A stretch of 64,000 nucleotides of DNA, from contig CAWHMD010000009.1 of the NCBI GenBank assembly GCA_963830385.1, forward strand, positions 310,001-374,000, written 5' to 3'. The stretch is from Bog-532 sp963830385 (GTDB taxonomy: Bacteria > Actinomycetota > Actinomycetes > Streptosporangiales > Streptosporangiaceae). The notes beneath the pieces are model-generated. The model was not told the origin of the DNA. It saw only the letters and a program-made list of their open reading frames with translations, and did not search any database. Below are positions 33,457 through 41,889 of the stretch, piece by piece; the stretch's first letter is position 1; each line of letters starts with the position of its first letter. A program made the position numbers and the translations under genes.

Positions 33457-34706
33457 CGCCGCTCGAGGATGGGCTACGCGCGGCGATGCGCGCCACCGCC
33501 GAGCAGATCCCGCCCGGCCCGCCGCCCCCGCTGATCCTGCCGAGGCACCGTCGCCCGATCTGGCCGCGCTCCCCCGGCTGGCGCGCATGGATCATCCCGC
33601 TGGCCGCCGTGGTCCTGGTCGGAGTCGTGGTGGCCGGCTCGCTGGCTCTCGCGTCGGTCCTGACCAGGCGCCCGGCCCCTGCCTCACTCCCGTTCCGGCC
33701 GCAGCCGAACAGTGTCATGGGTGCCCCGGCCTACTACGTCGCGCTGACCTCACCCAGTGGCGACGCACCCGGCCTGGTCCCGAAGACAACGACCTTGACG
33801 ATCCGTGCGACCGCTACCGGGAAGGTGCTCGCCACCGTGGCCGTGCCCCGGCCGTACCGGGCCTTCACCGCGGTCGCAGCGGCCGCTGACGACCGCACAT
33901 TCGTCCTGCTCGCCGAAGCGGGCCAGGCCGCGGACCCATCGTCCGCAGGCGCCCCCGGCTTCCCGCTGGCCCGGTTCTACCTGCTGCATCTTGACCCGGC
34001 CAGCCCCACCGCGGCCGGCCAGGTTCGGTTGCAGGCGCTCCCCGCCGCGTACGTGCCGGCCGGGAACGCGGTGCTGACCATGACTCTGTCGGCCGACGGC
34101 ACGTCGCTGGCCGCGACCATCGGGAACCTCGTGCACAGCAAGCTGTACGTGTACCACCTGCGCACCGGAGACCGGCACGTCTGGAACTGGTTCGACTGTG
34201 ACAACTGCGCCGTGTCTGGGGTCGAGGGCCCCTATCCCCGGGTGCTGTCCTGGGCGGCGGACGGCCGGACGCTGCTGTTCGTCTACCTGGACGGGGGGCT
34301 GTCCAAAGGCCAGGTCCGGCTGCTCAACACCGACGCGCCCGGGAGCAACCTGTTCACCGACAGCAAGGCCGTCGGCATTTCGCTCGGTGGCCCCGACCGG
34401 AACTGGCTGGACGCTGCCGTCACCCCGGACGGCCGGACGATAGTCGCCGTCCGCGAAATCACCGGTGCCAGCGGACAGCCCGCCAGCCAGCAGCTCGTGA
34501 TGTTCTCGGCCTCGACCGGCAAGCCGGCCGCCACCTACGGCCCGACGCCCCTCGGTCCCGACTACGAGCAGATTCAGTGGACCAGCACCTCCGGCCGGGT
34601 GCTCATTCTCACCGGCGCTCAGCGTGCCCGCGGAGCCGAGGTCCTGAAGGACGGCCGGGCGACCCAGCTCCCCTGGTCCAGCCAGATCTTCGACGCCGCC
34701 TGGTGA
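33453..34706 (+). CDS. Membrane protein with extracellular beta-propeller-like domain, sigma-factor partner
   Basis: 417 residues. A short cytoplasmic segment (about 45 residues, Pro/Arg-rich) precedes one helix (WIIPLAAVVLVGVVVAGSLA). The outside part has repeated beta-strand patterns typical of propellers: VAAAADDRTFVLLAEAG, LTMTLSADGTSLAATIG, VLSWAADGRTLLFVYLDG and AAVTPDGRTIVAVREI. The cytoplasmic part lacks the HxxxCxxC zinc motif of classical anti-sigma factors, so control of the sigma factor, if any, uses another surface. Coupled by ATGA overlap to the sigma gene. Confidence 0.85.
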   Translation: MTPLEDGLRAAMRATAEQIPPGPPPPLILPRHRRPIWPRSPGWRAWIIPLAAVVLVGVVVAGSLALASVLTRRPAPASLPFRPQPNSVMGAPAYYVALTSPSGDAPGLVPKTTTLTIRATATGKVLATVAVPRPYRAFTAVAAAADDRTFVLLAEAGQAADPSSAGAPGFPLARFYLLHLDPASPTAAGQVRLQALPAAYVPAGNAVLTMTLSADGTSLAATIGNLVHSKLYVYHLRTGDRHVWNWFDCDNCAVSGVEGPYPRVLSWAADGRTLLFVYLDGGLSKGQVRLLNTDAPGSNLFTDSKAVGISLGGPDRNWLDAAVTPDGRTIVAVREITGASGQPASQQLVMFSASTGKPAATYGPTPLGPDYEQIQWTSTSGRVLILTGAQRARGAEVLKDGRATQLPWSSQIFDAAW

Positions 34707-34721
34707 GAAGGGCGTCACGGA

Positions 34722-34760
34722 CGGCCCGGTGAGCCGCTGAGGGGGCGCCTCCCCGGGCCG
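34722..34760. terminator. Possible terminator between sigma operon and MFS gene
   Basis: CGGCCCGG (34722-34729) pairs with CCGGGCCG (34753-34760) around a 23-base loop in the gap between the convergent genes. Moderate evidence only. Confidence 0.35.
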
Positions 34761-34793
34761 GTCAGGGGCGAACCAGCTCTCCTGGCCGCACCG

Positions 34794-36248
34794 TCACCTT
34801 TCATCCTGGCGGCGGCGCCGGATGAGCCCGAAGGCCACCGGGACGGCGGCCAGCCCGGTCAGGCCGCACACCCACATGGCCAGCCCGAAGCCGCCGGTCA
34901 GCGCGGCCGCGGGGGAGTAGTCGTGGTGGATGAGGGTGCGGAAGTGCGAGGCCGCGACCGACGAGGCGACGGCCACGCCGATCACACTGCCGAGGTTCTG
35001 CGAGGTGTTGAGCAGACCCGAGGCGACGCCCGCATCTCGCTCGGTGACGCCGGTGAGCGCGCCGATGGAGATCGGGATGAAGGTGAAGGCGGTGCCGATG
35101 CCGGCCACGAAGAACGGCCCGGCCAGGTCCCGCCAGAAGCTCCCGTTGGGCGGGGCCTGGGCGGCCCACAGGATCCCGGCCCCGATCAGGGTCATGCCGA
35201 TGGCCATGACCGCCTTGGGGGAGGTGCGGGTGACGATCTTCTGTGAGAGGTTGGCGCAGGCCAGGGAGGTGACCGACGCCGTCATCCAGGCCGCCCCGGT
35301 CGCCAGCGCCGAGAACCCGAGGACCTGCTGCATGTACAGGGTGCCCACGAAGACGAAGGTCAGGAAGCTTGTGCCCAGCAGGAATCCCACCGCGTTCGAT
35401 CCGGCCACGCTCCGGAGCCGGAACAGCCGCAGCGGCAGCAGCGGCGCCTCAACCTTGGTCTCGATGACGAAGAACACCGCCAGCAGCGCCACCCCGGCCG
35501 CGAGCATAACGACGGTCTGCGGGGCGGTCCAGCCGGCCTGCGGAGCCTGGGAGATGGCGTACACGAAGACCAGCAGCGCGGCAGTGATCGAGATGGCGCC
35601 GAACGGATCGTACCGGCGCCGGGCCGTGTCCATCCGGCTCTCGGGTATCAGCCGGGGGATCAGCGCCAGTGCCACTGCGCCGATAGGGACGTTGAACAGG
35701 AAGATGTACGGCCACCCGACGTAGGTGGTGAGGACGCCGCCGGCCAGGAGCCCGACGGTCCCGCCGAGCGCGCCGACGCCACCCCATATGCCCAGTGCCT
35801 TGTTGCGCTCGGCCCCCTCGGAGAACATGTTCATCACGGTCGAAAGCGCCGCGGGCAGCACCAGCGCCGCCCCGAGTCCCTGCACCCCGCGCATCACGAT
35901 GAGGAAGGTGTCCGAGGTGGCCAGCCCGCCGCCGAGTGAGGCGCCGGTGAAGACGACCAGGCCGGCCGCCAGGAGGCGCCGCCGGCCGAGCAGGTCGGCC
36001 GCACGGCCCCCGAGGAGCAGGAAGCCGGCGTAGGTCAGCCCGTAGGCGGTGACCACCCACTGAAGGTCGGACTCGGCGAAGTGGAGCTTGCGGCCGATGG
36101 TCGGCAGCGCGACGTTGACGATCGTGAAATCCACGATGGTGATGAAGTAGGCCACCACCAGCAGGGCGAACGCGCGCCAGCGTCGCCCCGGTGCCCGCGT
36201 ACCGGTCGGCGGGGCACTGGTCGGTTCCGCGTTCAGAACGTTCGGCAT
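34794..36248 (-). CDS. MFS drug exporter, DHA2 (14-helix) family
   Basis: 484 residues from ATG 36248, preceded by AAGGAGG at ideal distance; longer starts run into the operator region. About 14 hydrophobic helices. Signatures: AYFITIVDFTIVNVALPTIG (motif D1-like), GGRAADLLGRRRLLAAGLV (motif A) and RGVQGLGAALVLPAALST (motif B/C) near residue 110, then LAGGVLTTYVGWPYIFLFNV. Such pumps export drugs or antibiotics by proton antiport. It is divergent from SRPBCC-ArsR-DUF899 and shares a promoter with three identical-type palindromes, so it is surely under local repressor control. Confidence 0.93.
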   Translation of the reverse strand: MPNVLNAEPTSAPPTGTRAPGRRWRAFALLVVAYFITIVDFTIVNVALPTIGRKLHFAESDLQWVVTAYGLTYAGFLLLGGRAADLLGRRRLLAAGLVVFTGASLGGGLATSDTFLIVMRGVQGLGAALVLPAALSTVMNMFSEGAERNKALGIWGGVGALGGTVGLLAGGVLTTYVGWPYIFLFNVPIGAVALALIPRLIPESRMDTARRRYDPFGAISITAALLVFVYAISQAPQAGWTAPQTVVMLAAGVALLAVFFVIETKVEAPLLPLRLFRLRSVAGSNAVGFLLGTSFLTFVFVGTLYMQQVLGFSALATGAAWMTASVTSLACANLSQKIVTRTSPKAVMAIGMTLIGAGILWAAQAPPNGSFWRDLAGPFFVAGIGTAFTFIPISIGALTGVTERDAGVASGLLNTSQNLGSVIGVAVASSVAASHFRTLIHHDYSPAAALTGGFGLAMWVCGLTGLAAVPVAFGLIRRRRQDER

Positions 36249-36267
36249 GTCGTCCTCCTTCTCGATA

Positions 36268-36348
36268 TGCAACCAACAGTTGCACATCTCTGCCGGACAT
36301 GCAACTTGAGGTTGCACGCCCTTGCCCAACGTGCTACCTTCGGTTGCA
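36268..36348. promoter_or_regulatory. Three tandem 17-bp operators in a divergent promoter
   Basis: Sites at 36268-36284, 36300-36316 and 36332-36348 all fit TGCAAC-N5-GTTGCA; the third has one mismatch (TGCTAC). Start-to-start spacing is 32 bases both times, so all three face the same side of the helix. They lie between the MFS exporter and the SRPBCC operon and are almost certainly binding sites for one dimeric repressor or activator. Confidence 0.85.
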
Positions 36349-36394
36349 GTTCGGAAGCCCGAAAGTGCGATGACAAACGAGGAGGCGGATACCA

Positions 36395-36808
36395 ATGGCC
36401 AGCCTGGCGATTGAGCGGGACATCCTGATCGAGGCACCGCCGGAGGTGGTGTGGCGCACCATCACCGAGCCCGACCAGATGAGCCAGTGGTTCGCCGACC
36501 AGGTGGATCTGGTCGTGGAGCCCGGCGCCCACGGCTACCTGGGGTTCGGGGACCAGGGCGGCCCGGTCGTCGTGGAGACGGTTGATCCGCCGGCCCGCTT
36601 CTCGTTCCGCTGGAACCATCCCCGCGGGGAGGAACCGGTCGAGGGCAACTCGCAGCTCGTCGAGTTCACGCTGACCCCCGAAGGCGCCGAGCGGACCCGG
36701 CTCCGCGTGTCCGAAAGCGGTCACGAGCTGCGCGACTGGCCCGACGCGGAGAAGCAGCGTTACGCCGACGAGCACCGGGCCGGCTGGGTGACTTCCTCGA
36801 CCGCCTGA
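36395..36808 (+). CDS. SRPBCC (AHSA1-like) protein, C-terminus probably frameshifted
   Basis: 137 residues as read. START/SRPBCC fold with the AHSA1 pattern: IERDILIEAPPEVVWRTITE, QMSQWFADQVDLVVEPG, ARFSFRWNHPRGEE and SQLVEFTLTPEGAERTRLRV. The end reads GWVTSSTA, but one extra G in GGG (36786-36788) would restore GWGDFLDRLTVVVAKR with a stop at 36831, six bases before the next gene, the usual ending of this family. Such proteins bind hydrophobic ligands in a cavity. First gene of the operon with ArsR and DUF899. Confidence 0.85.
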   Translation: MASLAIERDILIEAPPEVVWRTITEPDQMSQWFADQVDLVVEPGAHGYLGFGDQGGPVVVETVDPPARFSFRWNHPRGEEPVEGNSQLVEFTLTPEGAERTRLRVSESGHELRDWPDAEKQRYADEHRAGWVTSSTA

Positions 36809-36836
36809 CCGTCGTCGTCGCGAAGCGCTGATCGCG

Positions 36837-37187
36837 ATGAGCCCGCAGGCCGATGACGAGCTGTGGTCGGCTATCGCCGACCCGTCCCGCCGCCGGGTCC
36901 TCGACCTCCTCGTCAGCCACGGTGACGTCAGCGCCAGCTGGCTGGCCGGCCAGGTGCCCTTCACCCGCCAGGCGGTGTCCAAGCACCTGGCCGTTCTCGA
37001 AGAGGCCGGCCTGGTCAGCCGGCGCAAGCACGGCCGGGAGGTCCTCTACCAGGTGGAGGCCGGCCGTCTCGACCAGGCCACCCAGGCCATGGCCGATCTC
37101 GCCGCCCGCTGGGACCAGCGCCTCGGCGCGATCAAGCGGCTCGCCGAAGCCGCCCACGCCGAAGAAAAGAAGAGCAGAAGCTCGTAA
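36837..37187 (+). CDS. ArsR-family HTH regulator
   Basis: 116 residues. Winged helix: LWSAIADPSRRRVLDLLVSH, then ASWLAGQVPFTRQAVSKHLA with the recognition helix, and EEAGLVSRRKHGREVLYQVE as the wing. No metal-binding cysteines, as in the ArsR subgroup that pairs with SRPBCC proteins. It is the best local candidate to bind the TGCAAC-N5-GTTGCA sites and control both the exporter and its own operon. Confidence 0.9.
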   Translation: MSPQADDELWSAIADPSRRRVLDLLVSHGDVSASWLAGQVPFTRQAVSKHLAVLEEAGLVSRRKHGREVLYQVEAGRLDQATQAMADLAARWDQRLGAIKRLAEAAHAEEKKSRSS

Positions 37188-37209
37188 CACTCCCGTCCAG
37201 GAGGAAGCC

Positions 37210-38001
37210 ATGACGGATCACTCAGCCCACCCTGGCCTGCCCGCCGTCGCCGACCGGGCCACCTTCCAGGCCGAACTGGACACGCTGCGGGCCCGGGAGA
37301 AGGCCCACACCCACGAAGGCGACGCGATCGCCGCGGCCCGGCGGCGCCTGCCCATGGTCGAGATGGATCCCAGCATTCCGCTGACCGGCCCGGATGGCCC
37401 GGTCACGCTGCTCGACGCCTTCGAAGGGCGCCGCCAGCTCATCGCCTACTACTTCATGTGGTGGCCCGGCCACCCAGCCGCCGACCAGTGCGAAGGCTGC
37501 ACGTACTACACCAGCCAGGTCCGCGAACTGTCCCCCCTGCACTCCCGGGACATCACCTACGCGGTCTTCTGCCAGGGACGAAACGTCTCCTACGCCCAGC
37601 CACCCGCGGATCCCTACGGCGAAAGCGCCCGCTACCGCGACTTCATGGGCTGGGACATGCCCTGGTACTCCGCCCACGCCTCCCTCGACGCGCTCCTCGG
37701 TGACCGCCAGCTCGGCCTGTTCCACCTGGTCTGCTACCTCCGCGACGGCGACCGTGTCTTCGAGACCTACTGGACGACCCGCCGCGGCGTAGAGGCTTTT
37801 GACTACAGCTACGCGCTCATGGACCTCACCGTCTACGGACGCCAGGAAAGCTGGGAGGACTCACCCCCCGGCTGGCCCCAGCAGTGCACCGGCACGCGCA
37901 CCAACGGCGGCCCACCCGACTGGCCGCCAGTCCCAGCGGGGTCGGATGGACGCCCCATCGCCCAGTGGCCGCGCCTCAAAGCCGGACACCCGGAACCTTA
38001 G
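37210..38001 (+). CDS. DUF899 thioredoxin-fold protein
   Basis: 263 residues from ATG 37210, 22 bases after the ArsR stop, with AGGAGG upstream. Thioredoxin-like core of the DUF899 family: AFEGRRQLIAYYFMWWPGHP, QCEGCTYYTSQV with the two cysteines of the redox-like site, then FCQGRNVSYAQPPADPYG and YRDFMGWDMPWYSAH. The ending lists aromatic-rich DUF899 motifs (YSYALMDLTVYGRQESW). Function not established; often co-encoded with ArsR and SRPBCC genes as here. Confidence 0.9.
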   Translation: MTDHSAHPGLPAVADRATFQAELDTLRAREKAHTHEGDAIAAARRRLPMVEMDPSIPLTGPDGPVTLLDAFEGRRQLIAYYFMWWPGHPAADQCEGCTYYTSQVRELSPLHSRDITYAVFCQGRNVSYAQPPADPYGESARYRDFMGWDMPWYSAHASLDALLGDRQLGLFHLVCYLRDGDRVFETYWTTRRGVEAFDYSYALMDLTVYGRQESWEDSPPGWPQQCTGTRTNGGPPDWPPVPAGSDGRPIAQWPRLKAGHPEP

Positions 38002-38047
38002 GGACGTATGCCGCGGCTTCAGCGTAGGCCGAGCAGGACTGGATCAG

Positions 38048-39388
38048 TCAGAGTGCCGATGGCCGTTGCCGGAGCACTGCCTGGCGCACGATCTCGGCGT
38101 CGGCAAGGGGCGGGACGAGGTCAGCCGGCTGCGGAACCTCCCGTTCGGCGTCGGCGACGATGAGGGCTGCCTGCTCCTCGACCGCCATGCAGATCTCTGG
38201 GTTGCCGTCGGCTACGTCGGCGCAGGCCGCGAGCAGCTGGAGCAATGCGCTCGCCACGGTTGGCTCGCTCGCGCCGTAGCGGCGGATGAGCCCGCACATC
38301 AGCGCGAGGTATTCGGGGAACCGCCACCCGGGCACGGTGACCGCCGCGCCGCTGGGCTGGCGCGCGACGTGATCTCCAAGCGGCCGCTGGGCCAGCGCGC
38401 AGAAGATCACCGACAAATGCTCGATCGTCTGGACGGCGGTATAGGGATCGTTGACCGCCGGGGACAGGGCCTTGCAGGCCGTATCGATCAGTTGCCGGAT
38501 GCCGAACGCGGCGTCCTGCTCCAGGGTCCGCTCGAACCCGATCCGCACCCACGTTTCCAGCGCGTGCGCGAAGCGCCGCAGATCCGGCGCCGCCCCGCCG
38601 GCCGGACCGGCCGAGCCGGCCGAGGCCCCCCAGTCGGCCCCGACGGGCCAGATCCACGCCAGCGTCGACCCGGCCACCACGTGCTCACCGATGATGGGCC
38701 GCAGCCGCACGCAGACGCCGTAGCGGGCAGCCTCGGACAGCAGATCGCTGCAGCGCACGGCCTGCACGTAGCCGGACCGCCGCGACGTGACCACGGTGGC
38801 TCCGGCCGGGACCTCCGGCGGGTCCTCACCGCCGGTGAGCAGCCGGTGCTCGATCACCTTGACCGTGTTCTGCTGGACCTTGTCCATGATCGTGTCGACC
38901 TGGATGGAGTGCACCAGGTGGTCGGCGAAGAACACCAGCAGGCCGAGGCTGAGGAACAGCAGCACGAGCGAGCCGCTCACCGCGAGCCGGGGGAAGCTGG
39001 CGGTGCGGCTGCCGCCGGACACGCCGACCGTGTAAAGGCCGGCCGAGCTGTAGGCGAAGGTCGCGACGAAGGCGCTCAGGACGATCTGGTTCGGCCGGTC
39101 GCGCAGGAAGTTACGCAACAGCCGCGGTGAGAACTGGGTCGATGACAGCTGCAGTGCCACCACCGCCAGGCCCAGCAGCAGCGCGATGACCGTCACCATC
39201 GTGCCGGAGATGCCGATCAGCAGGTTGCGGGCATCGTCGGGCGTTCCCTGGAACGCCAGCGGCGAGTGCACCCCGACGTCCACGGAGGCCAGCAGCGCCC
39301 CGAGGGCCAGGGCCGCGATGACGGACAGCGTGGGCAGCACCCACAGCGATGCCCGGACGTATTCCGACAGCGCGTCGCGACGGATCAT
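38048..39388 (-). CDS. DUF2254 membrane protein
   Basis: 446 residues. Four hydrophobic helices in the first 190 residues (LWVLPTLSVIAALALGALLA, MVTVIALLLGLAVVALQL, IVLSAFVATFAYSSAGLY and LVLLFLSLGLLVFFADHLVH), then a soluble domain with FSPRLLRNFLRDR, YVQAVRCSDLLSEA and ALSPAVNDPYTAVQTIEHL, all DUF2254 hallmarks. Function unknown. ATG 39388. It precedes the P450-tail repeat, which lies just upstream of its start. Confidence 0.9.
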   Translation of the reverse strand: MIRRDALSEYVRASLWVLPTLSVIAALALGALLASVDVGVHSPLAFQGTPDDARNLLIGISGTMVTVIALLLGLAVVALQLSSTQFSPRLLRNFLRDRPNQIVLSAFVATFAYSSAGLYTVGVSGGSRTASFPRLAVSGSLVLLFLSLGLLVFFADHLVHSIQVDTIMDKVQQNTVKVIEHRLLTGGEDPPEVPAGATVVTSRRSGYVQAVRCSDLLSEAARYGVCVRLRPIIGEHVVAGSTLAWIWPVGADWGASAGSAGPAGGAAPDLRRFAHALETWVRIGFERTLEQDAAFGIRQLIDTACKALSPAVNDPYTAVQTIEHLSVIFCALAQRPLGDHVARQPSGAAVTVPGWRFPEYLALMCGLIRRYGASEPTVASALLQLLAACADVADGNPEICMAVEEQAALIVADAEREVPQPADLVPPLADAEIVRQAVLRQRPSAL

Positions 39389-39483
39389 GCCGGCCTCCTC
39401 GACTCCCGCAGCAGCCCCGCGCCATCCAGCCGCACGGCGGAATCCCAGCAGGCGCCACGCGGGTGCTGATCAAAGCCTGGCAC

Positions 39484-39573
39484 CTCGACAACCCGGACGT
39501 GACGTGGCGCACCGGTGACATGAGCGACCGTTGCGTCGCCGAGCTGAAAGCGTCCCGGACCAGCACCGACTGA
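39484..39573 (+). repeat. 90-bp repeat, copy B (orphan P450 tail)
   Basis: 94% identical to 32742-32831 (five changes in 90 bases). It encodes the last 29 residues of the P450 and a stop, but nothing P450-like precedes it; the upstream sequence is unrelated. It lies between the DUF2254 and MMPL genes. Confidence 0.9.
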
Positions 39574-39587
39574 CGTCGGCCGGGCGG

Positions 39588-41717
39588 CTACGGCACCGCC
39601 GTCGGCTCCTCCTCCAGCGGATCCTCCCGGCTCTCCAGCTCCTCCGGCACCGGTTCGCGGTATAGCTTGCTGGGCCACCAGGTCCAGCGTCCGAGGTCGA
39701 GGTTGAGGGCGGTGACCAGGACTGAGCGGACGATGATGGTGTCGAGCAGGACGCCGAAGGCGACCGCGAAGCCGAGTTCGGCCAGGAAGGTGACGGGCAG
39801 GGTGCTGAGGGCGGCGAAGGTGCCGGCCAGGACGGCGCCGGCGGAGGTGATGACTCCGCCGGTGGCGGCCAGGCCGGTCAGGGCGCCGCGGCGGGGGCCG
39901 TGCCGGGCGGCTTCTTCGCGGACCCGGGTCATCAAGAAGATGTTGTAGTCGATGCCCAGGGCGACCAGGAACACGAACACGAACAGGGGGAAGGAGTTGT
40001 CGGCGTTGCCGTAGTGGAATACGTGGTTGAAGAACAGGGAGCTGACGCCGAGGGCGGCCGCGAAGGACAGCGCGACGGTGGCGATGAGCATGATCGGGGC
40101 GATGATGGCCCGCAGCAGCAGCCCCAAGATCACGAACACCAGGATCAGGATGATCGGGATGATCAGGTTCCGGTCGTGGTCGGCGGCGTGGGCGATGTCG
40201 AGGGTGACGGCGGTGTTGCCGCCGACCATCGCGCCGGCGCCGGGGACGGCGTGGACCGCGGTCCGGGCGTTGCCGATGGTGGTGTAGGCGGCCTGGCTGT
40301 CCGGGGCTGACTTGAGCGTGCCCTGCAGGAAGCCGTACCCGTCGCTGGTCACCGGCAGCCGGGTCACGCCGGTGATCCCCGGCACCCCCTTGAACGCCGA
40401 TTCCACCGCCCCCGCCTGGGCCGTATGCGAGACCACCACCACTGGCTGCCCGCCCCCGGCCGGGAAGTGCGCGTCGAGGACCTGCTGCCCGGCCACCGAC
40501 TCCGGGTGGTGCCCGACGAACGACTCGGCCGCGGTCAGCCCGCTGGCCTTCAGGCCGGTCAGGCCGAGGGCCATCACCCCGAGCACGAGCGCGGTGATGA
40601 TCCAGACCACCCGCGGCCGGACCGCGATCCGGCGGCCCACCCCGGCCCAGAACCCGCGGGTGGTCGGCTCGGCCGACCCGAACGCGGGCCGGGCCGGCCA
40701 GAAGATCTTCCGGCCGAAGATCAGCAGCAGCGCCGGCAGCAGCGTCAGCATCGACAACAATGCGACCGCCACGCCGATGGCCAGCACCGGGCCGAGGCTC
40801 TTGGTCGAGTTCAGCTCGGCGGCCGACAAGGTCAGCAGGCTCACGATCACGGTGCCGGCGCTGGCGATGATGGCGGGCCCGGCCCGCCGCAGGGCCAGGT
40901 TCATGGCCTCGTGCCGGTCCTCGTGCCGGCGCAGTTCCTCCCGGTACCGGGCGGTCAGCAGCAGCGCATAATCGGTCCCGGCCCCGAACACCAGCACGTA
41001 CAAGATGCCCGCGCTCTGGGCGTTGACGGTCAGCCCCGCCCGCGCCAGCAGGTAGATCAGCGCCTCCGCGCTGACCAGCGCGATCCCGGCCGAGATCACC
41101 GGGAACAACCACAGCACCGGGCTGCGGTAGGTGATCAGCAGCAGCACGATCACCACCGCCAGCGTCGCGATCAGCAGGGTGCCGTCGATGCCCTTGAACG
41201 AATTAGCCGAATCGGCCGCGCTGCCCAGCGGCCCGGCGATGTACACGGTCAGCCCGGCCGGCCCGGCCCGCGCGATGTTACGCAGGCTGGTCGCGGTGGC
41301 CGACGCCTTGTTCCAGCCCTGGGAGCCCAGGTTGACCGGCACCAGCGTCTCGATCGCCGTCCGGTCCTGACTCGGAATGGGCCCGGCTACCTGCTGGCCG
41401 ACCACACCGGACACACCCTTGAACCGGGTCACGTCCGCCTTGGCCTTCGCGATGTCCGCTCCGGTCAGCCCGGACGGCCGGTCGTAGACCACCACCGCGG
41501 TGAAAATGTTCGGCGACTGGACCTTCGACTGCAGATTCAGCACCAGCGTCGACTCAGCCTTAGCCGGCAGCCACGACGACGAATCATTCTTCTCCGCCCC
41601 CGTCAGCTTCCCCGACAACGGCCCCGCCAAAGCCACGATAACCAGCCAGAAAACCAGCACACCCCACTTAGCTCGGCGGCCACTGGCGAATGTCAAAATG
41701 GTGCGGGCTCGGCTCAT
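39588..41717 (-). CDS. MMPL/RND-family transporter
   Basis: 709 residues with about 11-12 transmembrane helices and two extracellular loops. Family marks: SRARTILTFASGRRAKWG at the start, FGAGTDYALLLTARYREEL near residue 250, ALRRAGPAIIASAGTVIVSL, and a second half with FVFVFLVALGIDYNIFLMTR and GVITSAGAVLAGTFAALSTL. Uses the proton gradient to export lipids or drugs. Length is short compared with mycobacterial MmpL, typical of non-mycobacterial actinomycetes. Divergent from the methyltransferase gene with a 172-bp promoter region containing an inverted repeat. Confidence 0.93.
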   Translation of the reverse strand: MSRARTILTFASGRRAKWGVLVFWLVIVALAGPLSGKLTGAEKNDSSSWLPAKAESTLVLNLQSKVQSPNIFTAVVVYDRPSGLTGADIAKAKADVTRFKGVSGVVGQQVAGPIPSQDRTAIETLVPVNLGSQGWNKASATATSLRNIARAGPAGLTVYIAGPLGSAADSANSFKGIDGTLLIATLAVVIVLLLITYRSPVLWLFPVISAGIALVSAEALIYLLARAGLTVNAQSAGILYVLVFGAGTDYALLLTARYREELRRHEDRHEAMNLALRRAGPAIIASAGTVIVSLLTLSAAELNSTKSLGPVLAIGVAVALLSMLTLLPALLLIFGRKIFWPARPAFGSAEPTTRGFWAGVGRRIAVRPRVVWIITALVLGVMALGLTGLKASGLTAAESFVGHHPESVAGQQVLDAHFPAGGGQPVVVVSHTAQAGAVESAFKGVPGITGVTRLPVTSDGYGFLQGTLKSAPDSQAAYTTIGNARTAVHAVPGAGAMVGGNTAVTLDIAHAADHDRNLIIPIILILVFVILGLLLRAIIAPIMLIATVALSFAAALGVSSLFFNHVFHYGNADNSFPLFVFVFLVALGIDYNIFLMTRVREEAARHGPRRGALTGLAATGGVITSAGAVLAGTFAALSTLPVTFLAELGFAVAFGVLLDTIIVRSVLVTALNLDLGRWTWWPSKLYREPVPEELESREDPLEEEPTAVP

Positions 41718-41786
41718 GGTGATCCCCCGTAGGTCACTGGTCGGGCTGCCCCGTCGCCAGCACTATGGAACACAACGCCTCCGGGG

Positions 41787-41804
41787 GTCAAGTCATATCT
41801 TGAC
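41787..41804. promoter_or_regulatory. Inverted repeat in the MMPL/methyltransferase divergent region
   Basis: GTCAAG-TCATAT-CTTGAC, perfect 6-bp arms, about 70 bases upstream of MMPL and 86 before the methyltransferase. The AT-rich centre could be the -10 of a promoter bent by a MerR-like or TetR-like regulator, none of which is encoded next to it. Confidence 0.45.
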
Positions 41805-41889
41805 CGCGAACGATTGCACCGCAGAGCTCAGCAATTTCGGAGAAATCGCCAGCGGTAATGACATTGCGGGCCAGTGCCAGACTGGCGCC

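Noticed and set aside
39385..41112. Minus-strand frame overlapping the MMPL gene in another phase
   Set aside because: Arg/Pro/Gly-rich shadow; the MMPL frame has transmembrane helices and family motifs.
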